Below are positions 53,976 through 62,515 of a stretch of 64,000 nucleotides of DNA, piece by piece. The notes under the pieces were generated by a model. That model worked only from the letters and a program-made list of their open reading frames with translations, searched no databases and was not told the origin of the DNA. The translations under genes and the position numbers were made by a program. How positions within the stretch are numbered: the first letter of the stretch is position 1; each line of letters starts with the position of its first letter. The stretch is from JAZDLX01 sp964538455 (GTDB lineage: Bacteria > Electryoneota > Electryoneia > Electryoneales > Electryoneaceae), in NCBI GenBank assembly GCA_964538455.1, contig CAZIDZ010000012.1:1-64000 (forward strand), read 5' to 3'.

Positions 53976-54620
53976 ATGAGACACGACCGGGTTTTCGACC
54001 GTAATTCGAGCCGGTACGAAGAATGGTTTGAGAAGCATCCTTTCGTTTACAAGTGTGAATTGGAGGCGCTCGGCAGGCTGGTACCGGCCGCCAAAAGAAG
54101 TCTGGAAATTGGCGTCGGTACGGGTCGCTATGCCGCACCTCTTGGAATGACCCATGGAGTCGAACCATCGAACGAGATGATTTGTTACGCAAGGAAAAGG
54201 GGAATTCAGGTCGTACGAGGAATCGGCGAACAGCTTCCCTTCCAATCAGACAGCTTTGATGTTGTTTTGATTGTGACCACAATCTGTTTTTTCGAGAACA
54301 TCTCGGCCGCTTTGAATGAAACGGCGAGAGTGCTACGCCGGGATGGGCCTTTGATCGTTGGCATGGTCAATCGAACCAGCCCGCTCGGGCAACATTACCA
54401 GCTGCACAAGGATGAAAACGTTTTCTATCGGGAAGCCACTTTCTATTCCGTCGAAGAGGTCGTCGCCTTGCTTCAGAGTGTTGGATTCTCACGATTCGAA
54501 TTCATGCAAACCGTTTTCCATCCCCTTGATCAGGTAACCAGCAGGGAGGCCGTAACGGAGGGGTTCGGCCAAGGGTCGTTCGTCGCCATCCGGGCTGTAA
54601 ATTCCGGCCTAATTTCGTGA
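53976..54620 (+). CDS. Class I SAM-dependent methyltransferase, paired with radical SAM gene
   Basis: A 214-residue protein with motif I LEIGVGTGRYAAPLG, SFDVVLIVTTICFF at motif II/III, and RDGPLIVGMVNRTSPLG. The N-terminal VFDRNSSRYEEWFEKHPFVY is typical of a group commonly found beside radical SAM and DUF5320 genes. It starts 30 bases after the radical SAM stop codon, with AGGG upstream of ATG 53976; a TTG two codons earlier is possible. Substrate unknown. Confidence 0.85.
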   Translation: MRHDRVFDRNSSRYEEWFEKHPFVYKCELEALGRLVPAAKRSLEIGVGTGRYAAPLGMTHGVEPSNEMICYARKRGIQVVRGIGEQLPFQSDSFDVVLIVTTICFFENISAALNETARVLRRDGPLIVGMVNRTSPLGQHYQLHKDENVFYREATFYSVEEVVALLQSVGFSRFEFMQTVFHPLDQVTSREAVTEGFGQGSFVAIRAVNSGLIS

Positions 54621-54632
54621 GTATGGTTTGAC

Positions 54633-54725
54633 CGACGAAAATAGGGACTGTCCCTAATTAACTGATAATTATTTTACTAACATTCTTTGATATCAGTTAA
54701 TTAGGGACAGTCCCTATTTTCGTCG
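54633..54725. repeat. Long inverted repeat, TAGGGACTGTCCCTA family, copy 2
   Basis: Arms 54633-54667 and 54691-54725 are perfect 35-base inverted copies around a 23-base AT-rich spacer, and each arm contains GGGACTGTCCC. It lies between convergent genes. The inner flank (TATCAG next to the spacer) is shared with the copy at 48548-48631. Confidence 0.93.
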
Positions 54726-54760
54726 ACCCTTGAGGGTCGGGTTTCTGTACCGCAATGCTA

Positions 54761-55684
54761 TCAAATTCCACCTCCGTCGCCGAAACGCTCGTCACGAACC
54801 GTCGCTTGGGTGATCCTGCTGCCTGGAGAGATAGATCGTGTCAGCCAGACATTGCCGCCGATCACCGACCCGCGACCGATGGTCACCCGTCCGAGAATCG
54901 TCGCGCCCGAATAAATCGTAACGTCGTCCTCGATGATCGGGTGGCGGTCAATGCCCTTGATCGGGTTGCCGTGATCGTCGAGCGGGAAGCTTTTCGCTCC
55001 GAGAGTGACCCCTTGGTAGAGGCGGACGTTGTCGCCGATGATCGCCGTCGCGCCGATCACAATCCCGGTGCCGTGGTCGATCATCAGATTTCTCCCGAGG
55101 GTTGCCCGGGGGTGAATGTCGATTCCGGTGCGGCTGTGTGCCTCCTCGGTGATCATTCGTGCCAGCAGGGGAAAGCCAAGGTCGTAGAGCTCATGCGCGA
55201 GCCGGTAGTAGGTCAGCGCGAGAATCCCGGGATAGGTGAGGATCACCTCGGCGTGGCTGCGCGCGGCGGGATCGCCGAGGTAGGTCGCCTCGACGTCTCC
55301 GGCGAGGCGTCTCTGCACTTCAGGAAGCCGTTGCAGAAAACGGTCGGCGGTCTCCGCGGCGCGTTCCATGCACTGCTTGTCCACCTTTTCGCAGGAAAAG
55401 CAAAGCTCTCGCAGCACCTGTACACGCAAGGCTCGCCGCGCTTCGCGAAGGAGCGAATCGATGTACGGGCCGAGTGTCTCGATCGTCAGATCGGCTCCGT
55501 CCCCGACAAAACCGGGGAAAATCAAGGCACGAAGGTTTTCGACAATTCCGGTCAGCGTTTCCCGTGACGGCCTCGCCATCCGGCAGGGAGGAATTTCCGG
55601 TCCTGTCAGATGGGCGTGTGCGGGCTGGTCGAGGGCGTTTCGAATCTCCGTCAAGTCCAGCTTTCTCTCGAGTGTCTCAGGCAT
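54761..55684 (-). CDS. cysE: Serine O-acetyltransferase (EpsC-type)
   Basis: A 307-residue left-handed beta-helix acetyltransferase making O-acetylserine. Hexapeptide repeats run from about residue 180 (GIDIHPRATLGRNLMIDHGT, GIVIGATAIIGDNVRLYQGV) to WLTRSISPGSRI. The Asp/His pair typical of the active site is in SHAEV and MIDHGTG. The N-terminal 100 residues are an EpsC-like helical part. ATG 55684 (GGGGAG 6 bases upstream) overlaps the cysK stop by 8 bases, so the two are co-translated as a cysteine operon. Confidence 0.93.
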   Translation of the reverse strand: MPETLERKLDLTEIRNALDQPAHAHLTGPEIPPCRMARPSRETLTGIVENLRALIFPGFVGDGADLTIETLGPYIDSLLREARRALRVQVLRELCFSCEKVDKQCMERAAETADRFLQRLPEVQRRLAGDVEATYLGDPAARSHAEVILTYPGILALTYYRLAHELYDLGFPLLARMITEEAHSRTGIDIHPRATLGRNLMIDHGTGIVIGATAIIGDNVRLYQGVTLGAKSFPLDDHGNPIKGIDRHPIIEDDVTIYSGATILGRVTIGRGSVIGGNVWLTRSISPGSRITQATVRDERFGDGGGI

Positions 55685-56624
55685 GGTCGTTCTCCCCGAA
55701 CTGCTCAAAGAGCCAGGTGCTGAGGTAGCGTTCGCCAGTGTCCGGCAGGATCACCACGATAGTCTTTCCCTTGCTTTCGGGGCGGGCGGCAACCTTGATC
55801 GCCGCGCTAATCGCCGCGCCCGAGGAGATGCCGATGAGCAGTCCTTCCTCACGTGCGGCTCGCCTCGCCATTTCGCCAGCCTCCTCGTTAGACACTCGGA
55901 TGATCTCGTCCACGAGATCGGCACGGTACACACTTGGGACAAATCCGGCTCCGATGCCCTGAATCTTATGCGGTCCCGGTTCGCCGCCCGACAAAACGGG
56001 GGAGTCTTCCGGCTCCACCGCGATCGCCCGAAAACCACGCTTGCGCCTTTTGATCACTTCACTGATACCGCTGATCGTGCCACCGGTGCCAACCCCAGCG
56101 ATGAGAATGTCCACCGCGCCGCCGGTGTCGTTCCAGATCTCCTCGGCGGTCGTGCGGCGGTGGACATCCGGGTTGGCGGGATTCTCGAATTGCTGGAGCA
56201 TGATCGCATTCGGCGTTTCCTTCACGATCCGCTCCGCCTCCTCGATCGCGCCTTTCATTCCTTTTTCGCCGGGAGTCAGCACAAGTTCCGCGCCGAAGAT
56301 TCCCAGCAGTTTGCGGCGCTCCACGCTCATCGTATCCGGCATCGTCAGGACCAGACGGTATCCACGAGCGGCGGAGATGAATGCCAGCGCGATTCCGGTG
56401 TTGCCGCTGGTTGGTTCGACGATGGTGGTTTTGCTGTTGATCTTCCCATCCCGTTCCGCCGCCTCGATCATCGCCAGGCCGATGCGGTCCTTGACGCTGG
56501 AGAGGGGATTGAAAGATTCAATTTTAGCCAAAACAGTCGCCCCGCTGCCCTCCGTAAGTCTGCGGAGCTGGACAAGGGGGGTATTTCCCACGAGTTCTGT
56601 GATGTCCCGTGCTATGCGAGCCAT
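55677..56624 (-). CDS. cysK: Cysteine synthase (O-acetylserine sulfhydrylase)
   Basis: The 315-residue PLP enzyme replaces acetate of O-acetylserine by sulfide. The PLP lysine is in FNPLSSVKDRIGLAM, the substrate loop is VEPTSGNTGIALAF, and GVGTGGTISGISEVIK holds the phosphate. EPEDSPVLSGGEPGPHKIQG is also conserved. ATG 56624 has GGAGG 5 bases upstream. With cysE it forms a two-gene operon. Confidence 0.96.
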   Translation of the reverse strand: MARIARDITELVGNTPLVQLRRLTEGSGATVLAKIESFNPLSSVKDRIGLAMIEAAERDGKINSKTTIVEPTSGNTGIALAFISAARGYRLVLTMPDTMSVERRKLLGIFGAELVLTPGEKGMKGAIEEAERIVKETPNAIMLQQFENPANPDVHRRTTAEEIWNDTGGAVDILIAGVGTGGTISGISEVIKRRKRGFRAIAVEPEDSPVLSGGEPGPHKIQGIGAGFVPSVYRADLVDEIIRVSNEEAGEMARRAAREEGLLIGISSGAAISAAIKVAARPESKGKTIVVILPDTGERYLSTWLFEQFGENDHA

Positions 56625-56988
56625 GTTGCCTCCGTGAAAAAGCACGATGCGTGCCGTAAAAACCCGCGAGACACAACCGCGATCGGGGAACTACCCGAAC
56701 GGGAAATGTCCGCGTCAAGTCTTGAAAAATCAGAGCAATGAAAAGGTGCGCGATACTATCTGCGCAGAAAAAAAGGGAGCATCCCGAGGGTCAACAGCCC
56801 CGGAATGCGCGGGTACAGCCGCAATAGGAGGTCCAAAACGAGGTGTTCATGCCGTCTCCAGGTCTGATCGGGGCGTAACACCAGCCGCCGAACAGACATA
56901 AGGTAGCCCTCATCGCCCTCGAAGGGAATCCCGTTTTGCCGTTCCTGCCTCTGTTCGGAGCCGGAGTGGCCGTTGTTCAGCATCACGG

Positions 56989-57006
56989 GTGTTCGAAATC
57001 GAACAC
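56989..57006. promoter_or_regulatory. Inverted repeat upstream of the FtsX-type permease
   Basis: GTGTTCG and CGAACAC are perfect 7-bp arms around AAAT, about 120 bases upstream of the permease start. It is followed at once by TGATCAAAAATGGTCA, a weaker second dyad. These may be regulator sites. Confidence 0.45.
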
Positions 57007-57078
57007 TCAATGATCAAAAATGGTCATTCGTAGGAAAGAACGATGAATTAAATGATTAAAACACAATAAATTTCAGCG

Positions 57079-57092
57079 GGCACAGCGCTTGC
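57079..57092 (+). promoter_or_regulatory. Possible sigma-54 promoter
   Basis: GGCAC-N5-TTGC has the exact spacing of a -24/-12 element, 35 bases before ATG 57128. The flanks (GGGCAC, TTGCG) depart from the strongest consensus. Confidence 0.4.
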
Positions 57093-57127
57093 GTGACCAA
57101 ATTCAACTGTCTCCATCGGGAGTGTCC

Positions 57128-59548
57128 ATGCTCAAGAATCTTATCGTCACCGGCCTGCGTCACCTTCTTCGCCACCGTCTTTTCAGCCTGATCAACATCA
57201 CCGGCCTCGCGATCGGCATCGGGAGCGTGCTTCTCGTAGCGCTATTCGTCCGGCACGAGCTAAGCTGGGACCGGGACCTGCCCAACGGCGACCGTATTTA
57301 CATGGTTCAATACTACTCCCAAGACACCGAGGGAGAGTGGGGATACAACCCCGAGATCACCTGTGAGGTTGTAGACCAGATGGTTCCAACCGTGCCGGTG
57401 ATTGAAGCGTCCACGAAGATCGCTGAAGAAACGACTTCCATATTCTTCGACGACGAGGTTCTGAAACAATCCTATGCCTACGTCGATCCCGACTTTTTTG
57501 TAATAACCCAACCTCAGGTGATCGATGGTTCCTTGAATAAGCCGTTCGAGAATCCCCAGAGTGTCGTGCTTACCGAGAGCACGGCGAAACGGATCTTCGG
57601 TGAAACCAATGTCGCTGGGAAGACCTTGGAGCTAACCCTGTTCAGCGAACGCAAGCCGTTTTCCGTTCAAGCGGTGATCGCGGACTGGGCTCCGAACAGC
57701 CGGTTCGATGCTCCGATGTTCCTCAGGATGTCCCTGCTGATCGACCGCTATCATACCTTCAGACCGGATCTCTGGGGTGTGATCTTTTCGCAGAGCTATG
57801 TGATGCTTCGCCCGGGTGCGACAGCCGAGGAGGCGGAAGCGCAGCTTGCAAAATTCCCGATGCCGCCGAAAGAGGAGCGCAAATGGTCGCAGAACGCAGA
57901 GAATTACAAGCTGCAACCTCTCTTCAAAGCCCATTTGAATTTGGACAACAGGCGCGGTCTCGCCACTGATGTTGCTCCAGCGGGTATCCTGATCCTGATG
58001 GCCATCGGTGTCGCGATCCTTATTCTCGCTTGCGTGAATTTCACCTTGCTCGCTGTGGGACTTGCGGGAACACGGTTCCGTGAAATGGGAATCCGTAAGG
58101 TGATGGGTGCCCGTCGCGGTGCGCTGCGCGTCCAATTCTTCACCGAGACTGCCATCATCGCTTTTTTATCGATGCTGGCGGGAGTGCTGCTTGCGGAAAT
58201 AGCAGTGCCACTCCTTGATCCATGGACTGTAGGGGGACTGAGCCTGAAGCCGGTGGTTTTCTGCGCCGTCGTCGTTCTACTCACCTGGATCGCTGCAACA
58301 TTCCTCGCCGCAGTTTATCCTGCGTGGATCATGGCTTCCTCGCCGCTTGTCGACTCTCTGAAAGGCAGTCGGCGCGTTGGTGGGCGTGGATTGGTGCGGA
58401 AGGGATTGATCTTCGTCCAACTGACAGTTGCGGTCGCAATGGTCAGCGCGGCGTTGATCATGTCAAGGCAGATGAGCTTCGTGATGAAAACCGATCTCGG
58501 CTTTCACGGCGATCAGCTCGTCGTGCTCGACGCGTCTGCCGAACGGGGACTGGCGCAGAAGGCGATGGTCCGTCTGCAGGTGGCGTTGAATGGCGATCCG
58601 CGGTTTCTCGGATTCAGCTATTCTGCCTGCAACTTCGGCGGCGGCAACTGGACACTAGTCGGATTCAACAAGGAGGGGCTTCCCCTTGATCAATATTTCG
58701 AGAACGTTGTCGGACCCGGATTCGTCAATCTGATCGGTGCGAAACTTGCCGCCGGGAGGGATTTCCGGGACGATGAGGCCGACCGCAAGGGCGCGGCGAT
58801 TGTCAACGAATCCTTTGGGAAGGCGATGGGCTGGGACGATCCGGTCGGAAAAACGGCTCCTGACCTGCTCGGCGATGCCCGGGTGATCGGAGTGGTCAAG
58901 GATTTCCATTACCACTCGCTGTATGAACCCATCAAGCCGCTTGTGATGATGATGGAGACTTCGACGTTTCCGAAAAGGGATTGGATGTGGATCGAGCAGA
59001 ACACAAACCGTCCTACCCTGCTTTTCGTCCGGCTCTCCGGGAATGACATCCCGGGAGCGATGAAAAAGCTCGAAAGCGTGTGGAAAAAAGACGTGCCCGA
59101 ATCGGCGTTCCAGGCGAGTTTCGTAGATGACACAGTCGGCAGGCAATACCAATCGTCGATGCAGTGGAACCATATGGTTTCCTCCGCATCAGGCCTTGCC
59201 GTGTTGATCGCACTGCTCGGATTGGTTGGAGTGACTGTGATGCGTGTGGTCGATCGGACTAAGGAGATCGGTATCCGCAAGGTGCTCGGTGCATCGGTGA
59301 AACAAATCCTAGGACTGATGAGCCGGGAAATCATTCTTCTCGTGATTGTTGGGGGAACAGTTGGCGGTCTTGGGGCGGCGTGGGCGATGTCGCGCTGGCT
59401 GGAGGGATTTAGTTACCGGATCGTGCTCGAACCGTGGAGCTTCTTTGCAGCCGGAGGAGTGGTGCTCGCGCTGGCGCTTGTCACAGTGCTTGCACTATCG
59501 CTGAGAACGGCGCAGATGAATCCTTCGACCACTTTGCGGGATGAGTAA
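57128..59548 (+). CDS. Large FtsX/MacB-type permease (two FtsX cores)
   Basis: An 806-residue permease with an N-terminal span (LFSLINITGLAIGIGSVLLV), a periplasmic MacB domain, an FtsX core (GIRKVMGARRGALRVQFFTE), then a second span, MacB domain and second core (IGIRKVLGASVKQILGLMSR). Thus one chain holds what the 17-23 kb operon makes as separate proteins. No ATPase gene is adjacent. GGGAG lies 6 bases upstream of ATG 57128. Such proteins often move lipid or peptide signals, but the substrate is unknown. Confidence 0.88.
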   Translation: MLKNLIVTGLRHLLRHRLFSLINITGLAIGIGSVLLVALFVRHELSWDRDLPNGDRIYMVQYYSQDTEGEWGYNPEITCEVVDQMVPTVPVIEASTKIAEETTSIFFDDEVLKQSYAYVDPDFFVITQPQVIDGSLNKPFENPQSVVLTESTAKRIFGETNVAGKTLELTLFSERKPFSVQAVIADWAPNSRFDAPMFLRMSLLIDRYHTFRPDLWGVIFSQSYVMLRPGATAEEAEAQLAKFPMPPKEERKWSQNAENYKLQPLFKAHLNLDNRRGLATDVAPAGILILMAIGVAILILACVNFTLLAVGLAGTRFREMGIRKVMGARRGALRVQFFTETAIIAFLSMLAGVLLAEIAVPLLDPWTVGGLSLKPVVFCAVVVLLTWIAATFLAAVYPAWIMASSPLVDSLKGSRRVGGRGLVRKGLIFVQLTVAVAMVSAALIMSRQMSFVMKTDLGFHGDQLVVLDASAERGLAQKAMVRLQVALNGDPRFLGFSYSACNFGGGNWTLVGFNKEGLPLDQYFENVVGPGFVNLIGAKLAAGRDFRDDEADRKGAAIVNESFGKAMGWDDPVGKTAPDLLGDARVIGVVKDFHYHSLYEPIKPLVMMMETSTFPKRDWMWIEQNTNRPTLLFVRLSGNDIPGAMKKLESVWKKDVPESAFQASFVDDTVGRQYQSSMQWNHMVSSASGLAVLIALLGLVGVTVMRVVDRTKEIGIRKVLGASVKQILGLMSREIILLVIVGGTVGGLGAAWAMSRWLEGFSYRIVLEPWSFFAAGGVVLALALVTVLALSLRTAQMNPSTTLRDE

Positions 59549-59630
59549 CCCTGTCGTAGAGGCAGACTAGTAGTAAGATAAAAAGCGGCCTCGAATTCTC
59601 ACCGGATCGGAGGTTGGACGGCTGGCGGAA

Positions 59631-60746
59631 TCAGGGCGTTCGGCTGGCAACAGCCTGAAAAACCCGATTTCCCAAGGCCACCAGAATTGCGACGAAAAAG
59701 ACGATCGCGCCGAGGATGCCGTGCAGGGCGGGAACGTGCTGCGTGATCACATCCTGGAACCCATTGATCACGGCGAGGATCAGCAGCACCGGCAGCAGCC
59801 GCCGGATTCTGCTCTCCGTCGAGAACACATCCGCGGTCAACCCCGCCACAGCGGCGAAAGCTGGCGCCATCAGCCGCTCGCCGTCCAACCCGAGCAGAGT
59901 CGAAGCGTAGGTCCCGGCGAACAGGATCCCGAGGTGCGGGGCTCGTTTCACCGCGCGTGCCATTTCCTTCGGGTAGACGAAGAACAGCGCGGACACCGGC
60001 GCGAACGCGTTGGCCAGCGCGCGGAAAAGCTGTTCGGGGCTCCAGAGTTTGTGTACGTGCAGCCGCAGCGCTTCGATCAGTCCCCGTCCGCCCTGGTGCG
60101 GCACCAGCAGGTGGAGAGCGATGTAGATCAGGATCACCGGCGCAACCGCGAGTCCGATTTTGCGCCACTGGGTCGGCCTTTCAGGCAGAGTCATTACGTA
60201 AAACGGTGAGGCTATCGCGACGAGCAGCACGGTTTCCTTGGCGAACACTCCCGCCGCGAGCACCATCGAGAACGCGAGCAGGCGGCCCCGTTCGAGAGCC
60301 ATCAACGCCAACAGGATCGCCGTCATCCCGATCAGATCGTTGGCCTGGTAGAAATTCCAGACCTGAAAACCGAAGACGTGCTTGTTGAGGATGAAAAAAA
60401 GTGTGATCACCAGGGCGAGGGAGGGGACCACGCCGCGGTCGCGGAGCCACTTGTCGAGCAGCGGCGGCAGGAAGAACGCGAATAGCAGGGTGAGCAGCAT
60501 GAATCCCTGATCCACGCCGCCGGGCAGCAGTCCGGCGATCCAGGGACCGAGCAGGCGGAACGTGTAAGGCGCGGGGACGTTCGCGTTGAGCGCGGGGGCA
60601 GCGCTCGACATCGCCCGGTAGTTGTGCAGATCCCACGAGGCGTAGGTCATGTTCGCGGCGTCAATCGAGCCGTAATTCAGGATCATCACCACCGTTACGG
60701 CCACGAGCGCCAGCGTCCGCAACCACTCATTGCGCCTCTGTTCCAT
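59631..60746 (-). CDS. Polytopic membrane protein of unknown function
   Basis: A 371-residue protein with about nine membrane spans (for example LALVAVTVVMILNYGSI, LLTLLFAFFLPPLLD, LAVAPVILIYIALHLLVP) and a periplasmic loop before FRLLGPWIAGLLPGG. The layout recalls GT-C-type glycosyltransferases or DUF2029-like proteins, but no acidic catalytic motif is clear to me. It starts 26 bases after prfB ends, on the same strand, so it is probably co-transcribed with prfB. Confidence 0.7.
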   Translation of the reverse strand: MEQRRNEWLRTLALVAVTVVMILNYGSIDAANMTYASWDLHNYRAMSSAAPALNANVPAPYTFRLLGPWIAGLLPGGVDQGFMLLTLLFAFFLPPLLDKWLRDRGVVPSLALVITLFFILNKHVFGFQVWNFYQANDLIGMTAILLALMALERGRLLAFSMVLAAGVFAKETVLLVAIASPFYVMTLPERPTQWRKIGLAVAPVILIYIALHLLVPHQGGRGLIEALRLHVHKLWSPEQLFRALANAFAPVSALFFVYPKEMARAVKRAPHLGILFAGTYASTLLGLDGERLMAPAFAAVAGLTADVFSTESRIRRLLPVLLILAVINGFQDVITQHVPALHGILGAIVFFVAILVALGNRVFQAVASRTP

Positions 60747-60772
60747 GGTCTCTGCTCCCGGAGTGTCGAGGA

Positions 60773-61889
60773 TTAATCGCTGTTTTCCGCGCCGTGTTTC
60801 ACACGTTTCTTGCCGAGCAGGAAGGCCGTGATGAACTCGTGAATGTCGCCATCCATCACGTTGTCGACGTTCGAGGTTTCCACGCCGGTCCGCAGGTCTT
60901 TCACCATTTTGTACGGGTGGAAGACGTAACTGCGGATCTGGCTGCCCCAGGCGATGTCGCCCTTTGTCGCCTCGATCTCCTGCTTTTTCTTCGCCTCCTC
61001 CTCGAGTTGTCTTTGGTAGAGGCGTGCGCGCAGCATTTTCATCGCGCTGTCACGGTTGCGGTGCTGGGAGCGCTCGGTCTGGCAGCTGACGACGACGCCG
61101 GTGGGCAGGTGGGTGATCCGGATCGCGGAATCGGTCTTGTTGACGTGCTGGCCGCCGGCTCCGGACGCGCGGAAGGTGTCCACCCGCAAATCGTTCGAGT
61201 TGATCTCGATTTCGTCGTTATCCTCCACCTGCGGCAGCACGAACACAGAGGCGAAGGAGGTATGGCGCCGGGCGTTGCTGTCGAAGGGACTGATGCGGAC
61301 GAGACGGTGGACGCCGGTCTCCGCCTTCAGGTAGCCGTACGGGTGGTCGCCCTCGACCTCGATCGACGCCTCCTTGATCCCCGCTTCCTGGGCGGGTTGG
61401 AGGTCGATCACGCTGAATTCGTACTCCATCCGCTCGAGGTACCGCGTGTACATCCGCAGCAGCATCTCCGCCCAGTCCTGAGACTCCGTGCCCCCGGCGC
61501 CCGGCTTGATCGTAATGATGCATCCCTTGCTGTCGTTGGGGCCCGAGAGCATTTTAGCGACTTCGACCCGCTCGGTGCGGCTCTCCAGCGAGATCAGGTT
61601 TTTCTCGCCTTCCTCGGGATCTTCGTCGAACAGTTCGAGATAGACTTCGTAGTCCTCGACATCGCTGGCCAGGGAATCGTACTGCTCGAGGATACGGCGG
61701 TGAACGGCGGCTTGCTTCAGCACCTTCTGGGCGGCCTCCTGGTCGTCCCAGAGTCCCTCCTCGGCGGCCTTGGCGTCAAGCTCTTTCAGCTTCGCGCGGT
61801 GGCCGTCAACGTCAAAGGTACCCCCTTAATTTCGAGACCTTCGAGGTTAGATCGGCCCAGCGCTCCTGTGCTTCCTGCCGGGTGATCAT
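60773..61889 (-). CDS. prfB: Peptide chain release factor 2 (programmed +1 frameshift)
   Basis: RF2 ends translation at UGA and UAA. The gene is in two frames: ATG 61889 opens 25 codons ending ...KLRGYL and then TGA (61814-61812), and the rest continues in the +1 frame from GAC at 61813. Together they give 371 residues, near the 365 of E. coli. The SPF motif (RISPFDSNARRHTSF) and the catalytic GGQ (ASGAGGQHVNKTDSAIR) are present. GGAG lies 6 bases upstream of the ATG. A downstream in-frame start near 61723 would lose the first 60 or so residues and is not the true start. Confidence 0.95.
61812..61826 (-). promoter_or_regulatory. prfB programmed frameshift site
   Basis: On the minus strand the codons are AGG GGG TAC CTT TGA followed by C. 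This has the internal Shine-Dalgarno AGGGGG, the slippery CTT and the UGA-C stop, the canonical RF2 autoregulatory site. When RF2 is scarce, the ribosome slips +1 at CUU and continues. Confidence 0.95.
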
Positions 61890-62056
61890 GGTTGCTCCGT
61901 GGGTTGATGTCCTGCCGGGCTGAAAGGTAAGGGTGTTTGGGTGACGCCACAACCTGCGGCGGCCCGCTTCGAGCGCACGCGGTTCCAGGCGGCTGTGGAC
62001 AGCGGGGGAGGATCGTTTGTAGGTTGTCCGTACCGCCAGTGAAGGGAGAAACCGTG

Positions 62057-62485
62057 ATGCTCAAAAACGTTGCCGCTGTTCCCGTGTTCCTGATGCTCGT
62101 CCTGATTGCCGGAGGATGCGCTTCGACGATTCAGGTCAAGGGTCCGATTCCGCCGATGGAGAGAGTCGACGCGATGACCGCGTTTTTGGGTGAACAGTTC
62201 GGCCTGGACGATGTGCAGCTTGCCAAAGTCCGTGAGGTGGTCAAGACCAGCGCGGTGATGAAGAAAACCATTCACGAGATGGTGCGTGAGGGGCGTGTGG
62301 ACTTGTACCAGGCGGAGCGGCAACGGATGAACCGTTTCTCCCGCGAGTTGGGGGCGATTCTGAACGACGAGCAGCGGAAAATGCTGAAGCCTGTCGTCGC
62401 GGAAATCCGGCGAGGTGAATCGGATCAGCAGAAGAAGTGGCGCGACACCAATCCGACGCCGATGGTTGGCGGGATCGGGCGGTGA
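62057..62485 (+). CDS. Small lipoprotein, helical
   Basis: A 142-residue protein with a lipoprotein signal (VAAVPVFLMLVLIAGGCAS, lipid on the Cys of AGGC). Its mostly helical body contains LDDVQLAKVREVVKTSAVMK and LNDEQRKMLKPVVAEIRRGE, resembling Spy/CpxP-like LTxxQ helices in pattern. AGGGAG lies upstream of ATG 62057; a GTG at 62054 is also possible. It is divergent from prfB. Function unknown. Confidence 0.7.
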   Translation: MLKNVAAVPVFLMLVLIAGGCASTIQVKGPIPPMERVDAMTAFLGEQFGLDDVQLAKVREVVKTSAVMKKTIHEMVREGRVDLYQAERQRMNRFSRELGAILNDEQRKMLKPVVAEIRRGESDQQKKWRDTNPTPMVGGIGR

Positions 62486-62491
62486 GATCTC

Positions 62492-62515
62492 AAAGTGACA
62501 GCTGCTTTTGAAATC
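62492..62515. repeat. Half copy of the 17.9-kb palindrome
   Basis: AAAGTGACAGCTGCTTTTGA then AATC matches the minus-strand reading of the palindrome at 17874-17920 in 23 of 24 positions, but the second arm is missing. It lies in the 30-base space between convergent genes. Confidence 0.75.

Larger units (their letters stand above)
56625..57127. other. 503-base divergent intergenic region
   Basis: It separates cysK (minus) from the FtsX-type gene (plus). No convincing gene is seen; a 47-residue frame at 56756-56899 on minus is possible but weak. It holds an inverted repeat at 56989-57006 and a sigma-54-like element at 57079-57092. Confidence 0.55.

Noticed and set aside
41526..54725. CRISPR-like array from the repeated palindromes
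   Set aside because: The elements are far apart, in separate intergenic sites, with no regular spacers and no cas genes.
56756..56899. 47-residue minus-strand frame (MSVRRLVLRPDQ...)
   Set aside because: Only a weak ribosome site and no recognised relatives; kept as a remark on the intergenic region, not as a gene.
60773..61723. prfB starting at 61723
   Set aside because: The frame continues upstream with RF2-like sequence to the frameshift site, so this is only the second part of the gene.
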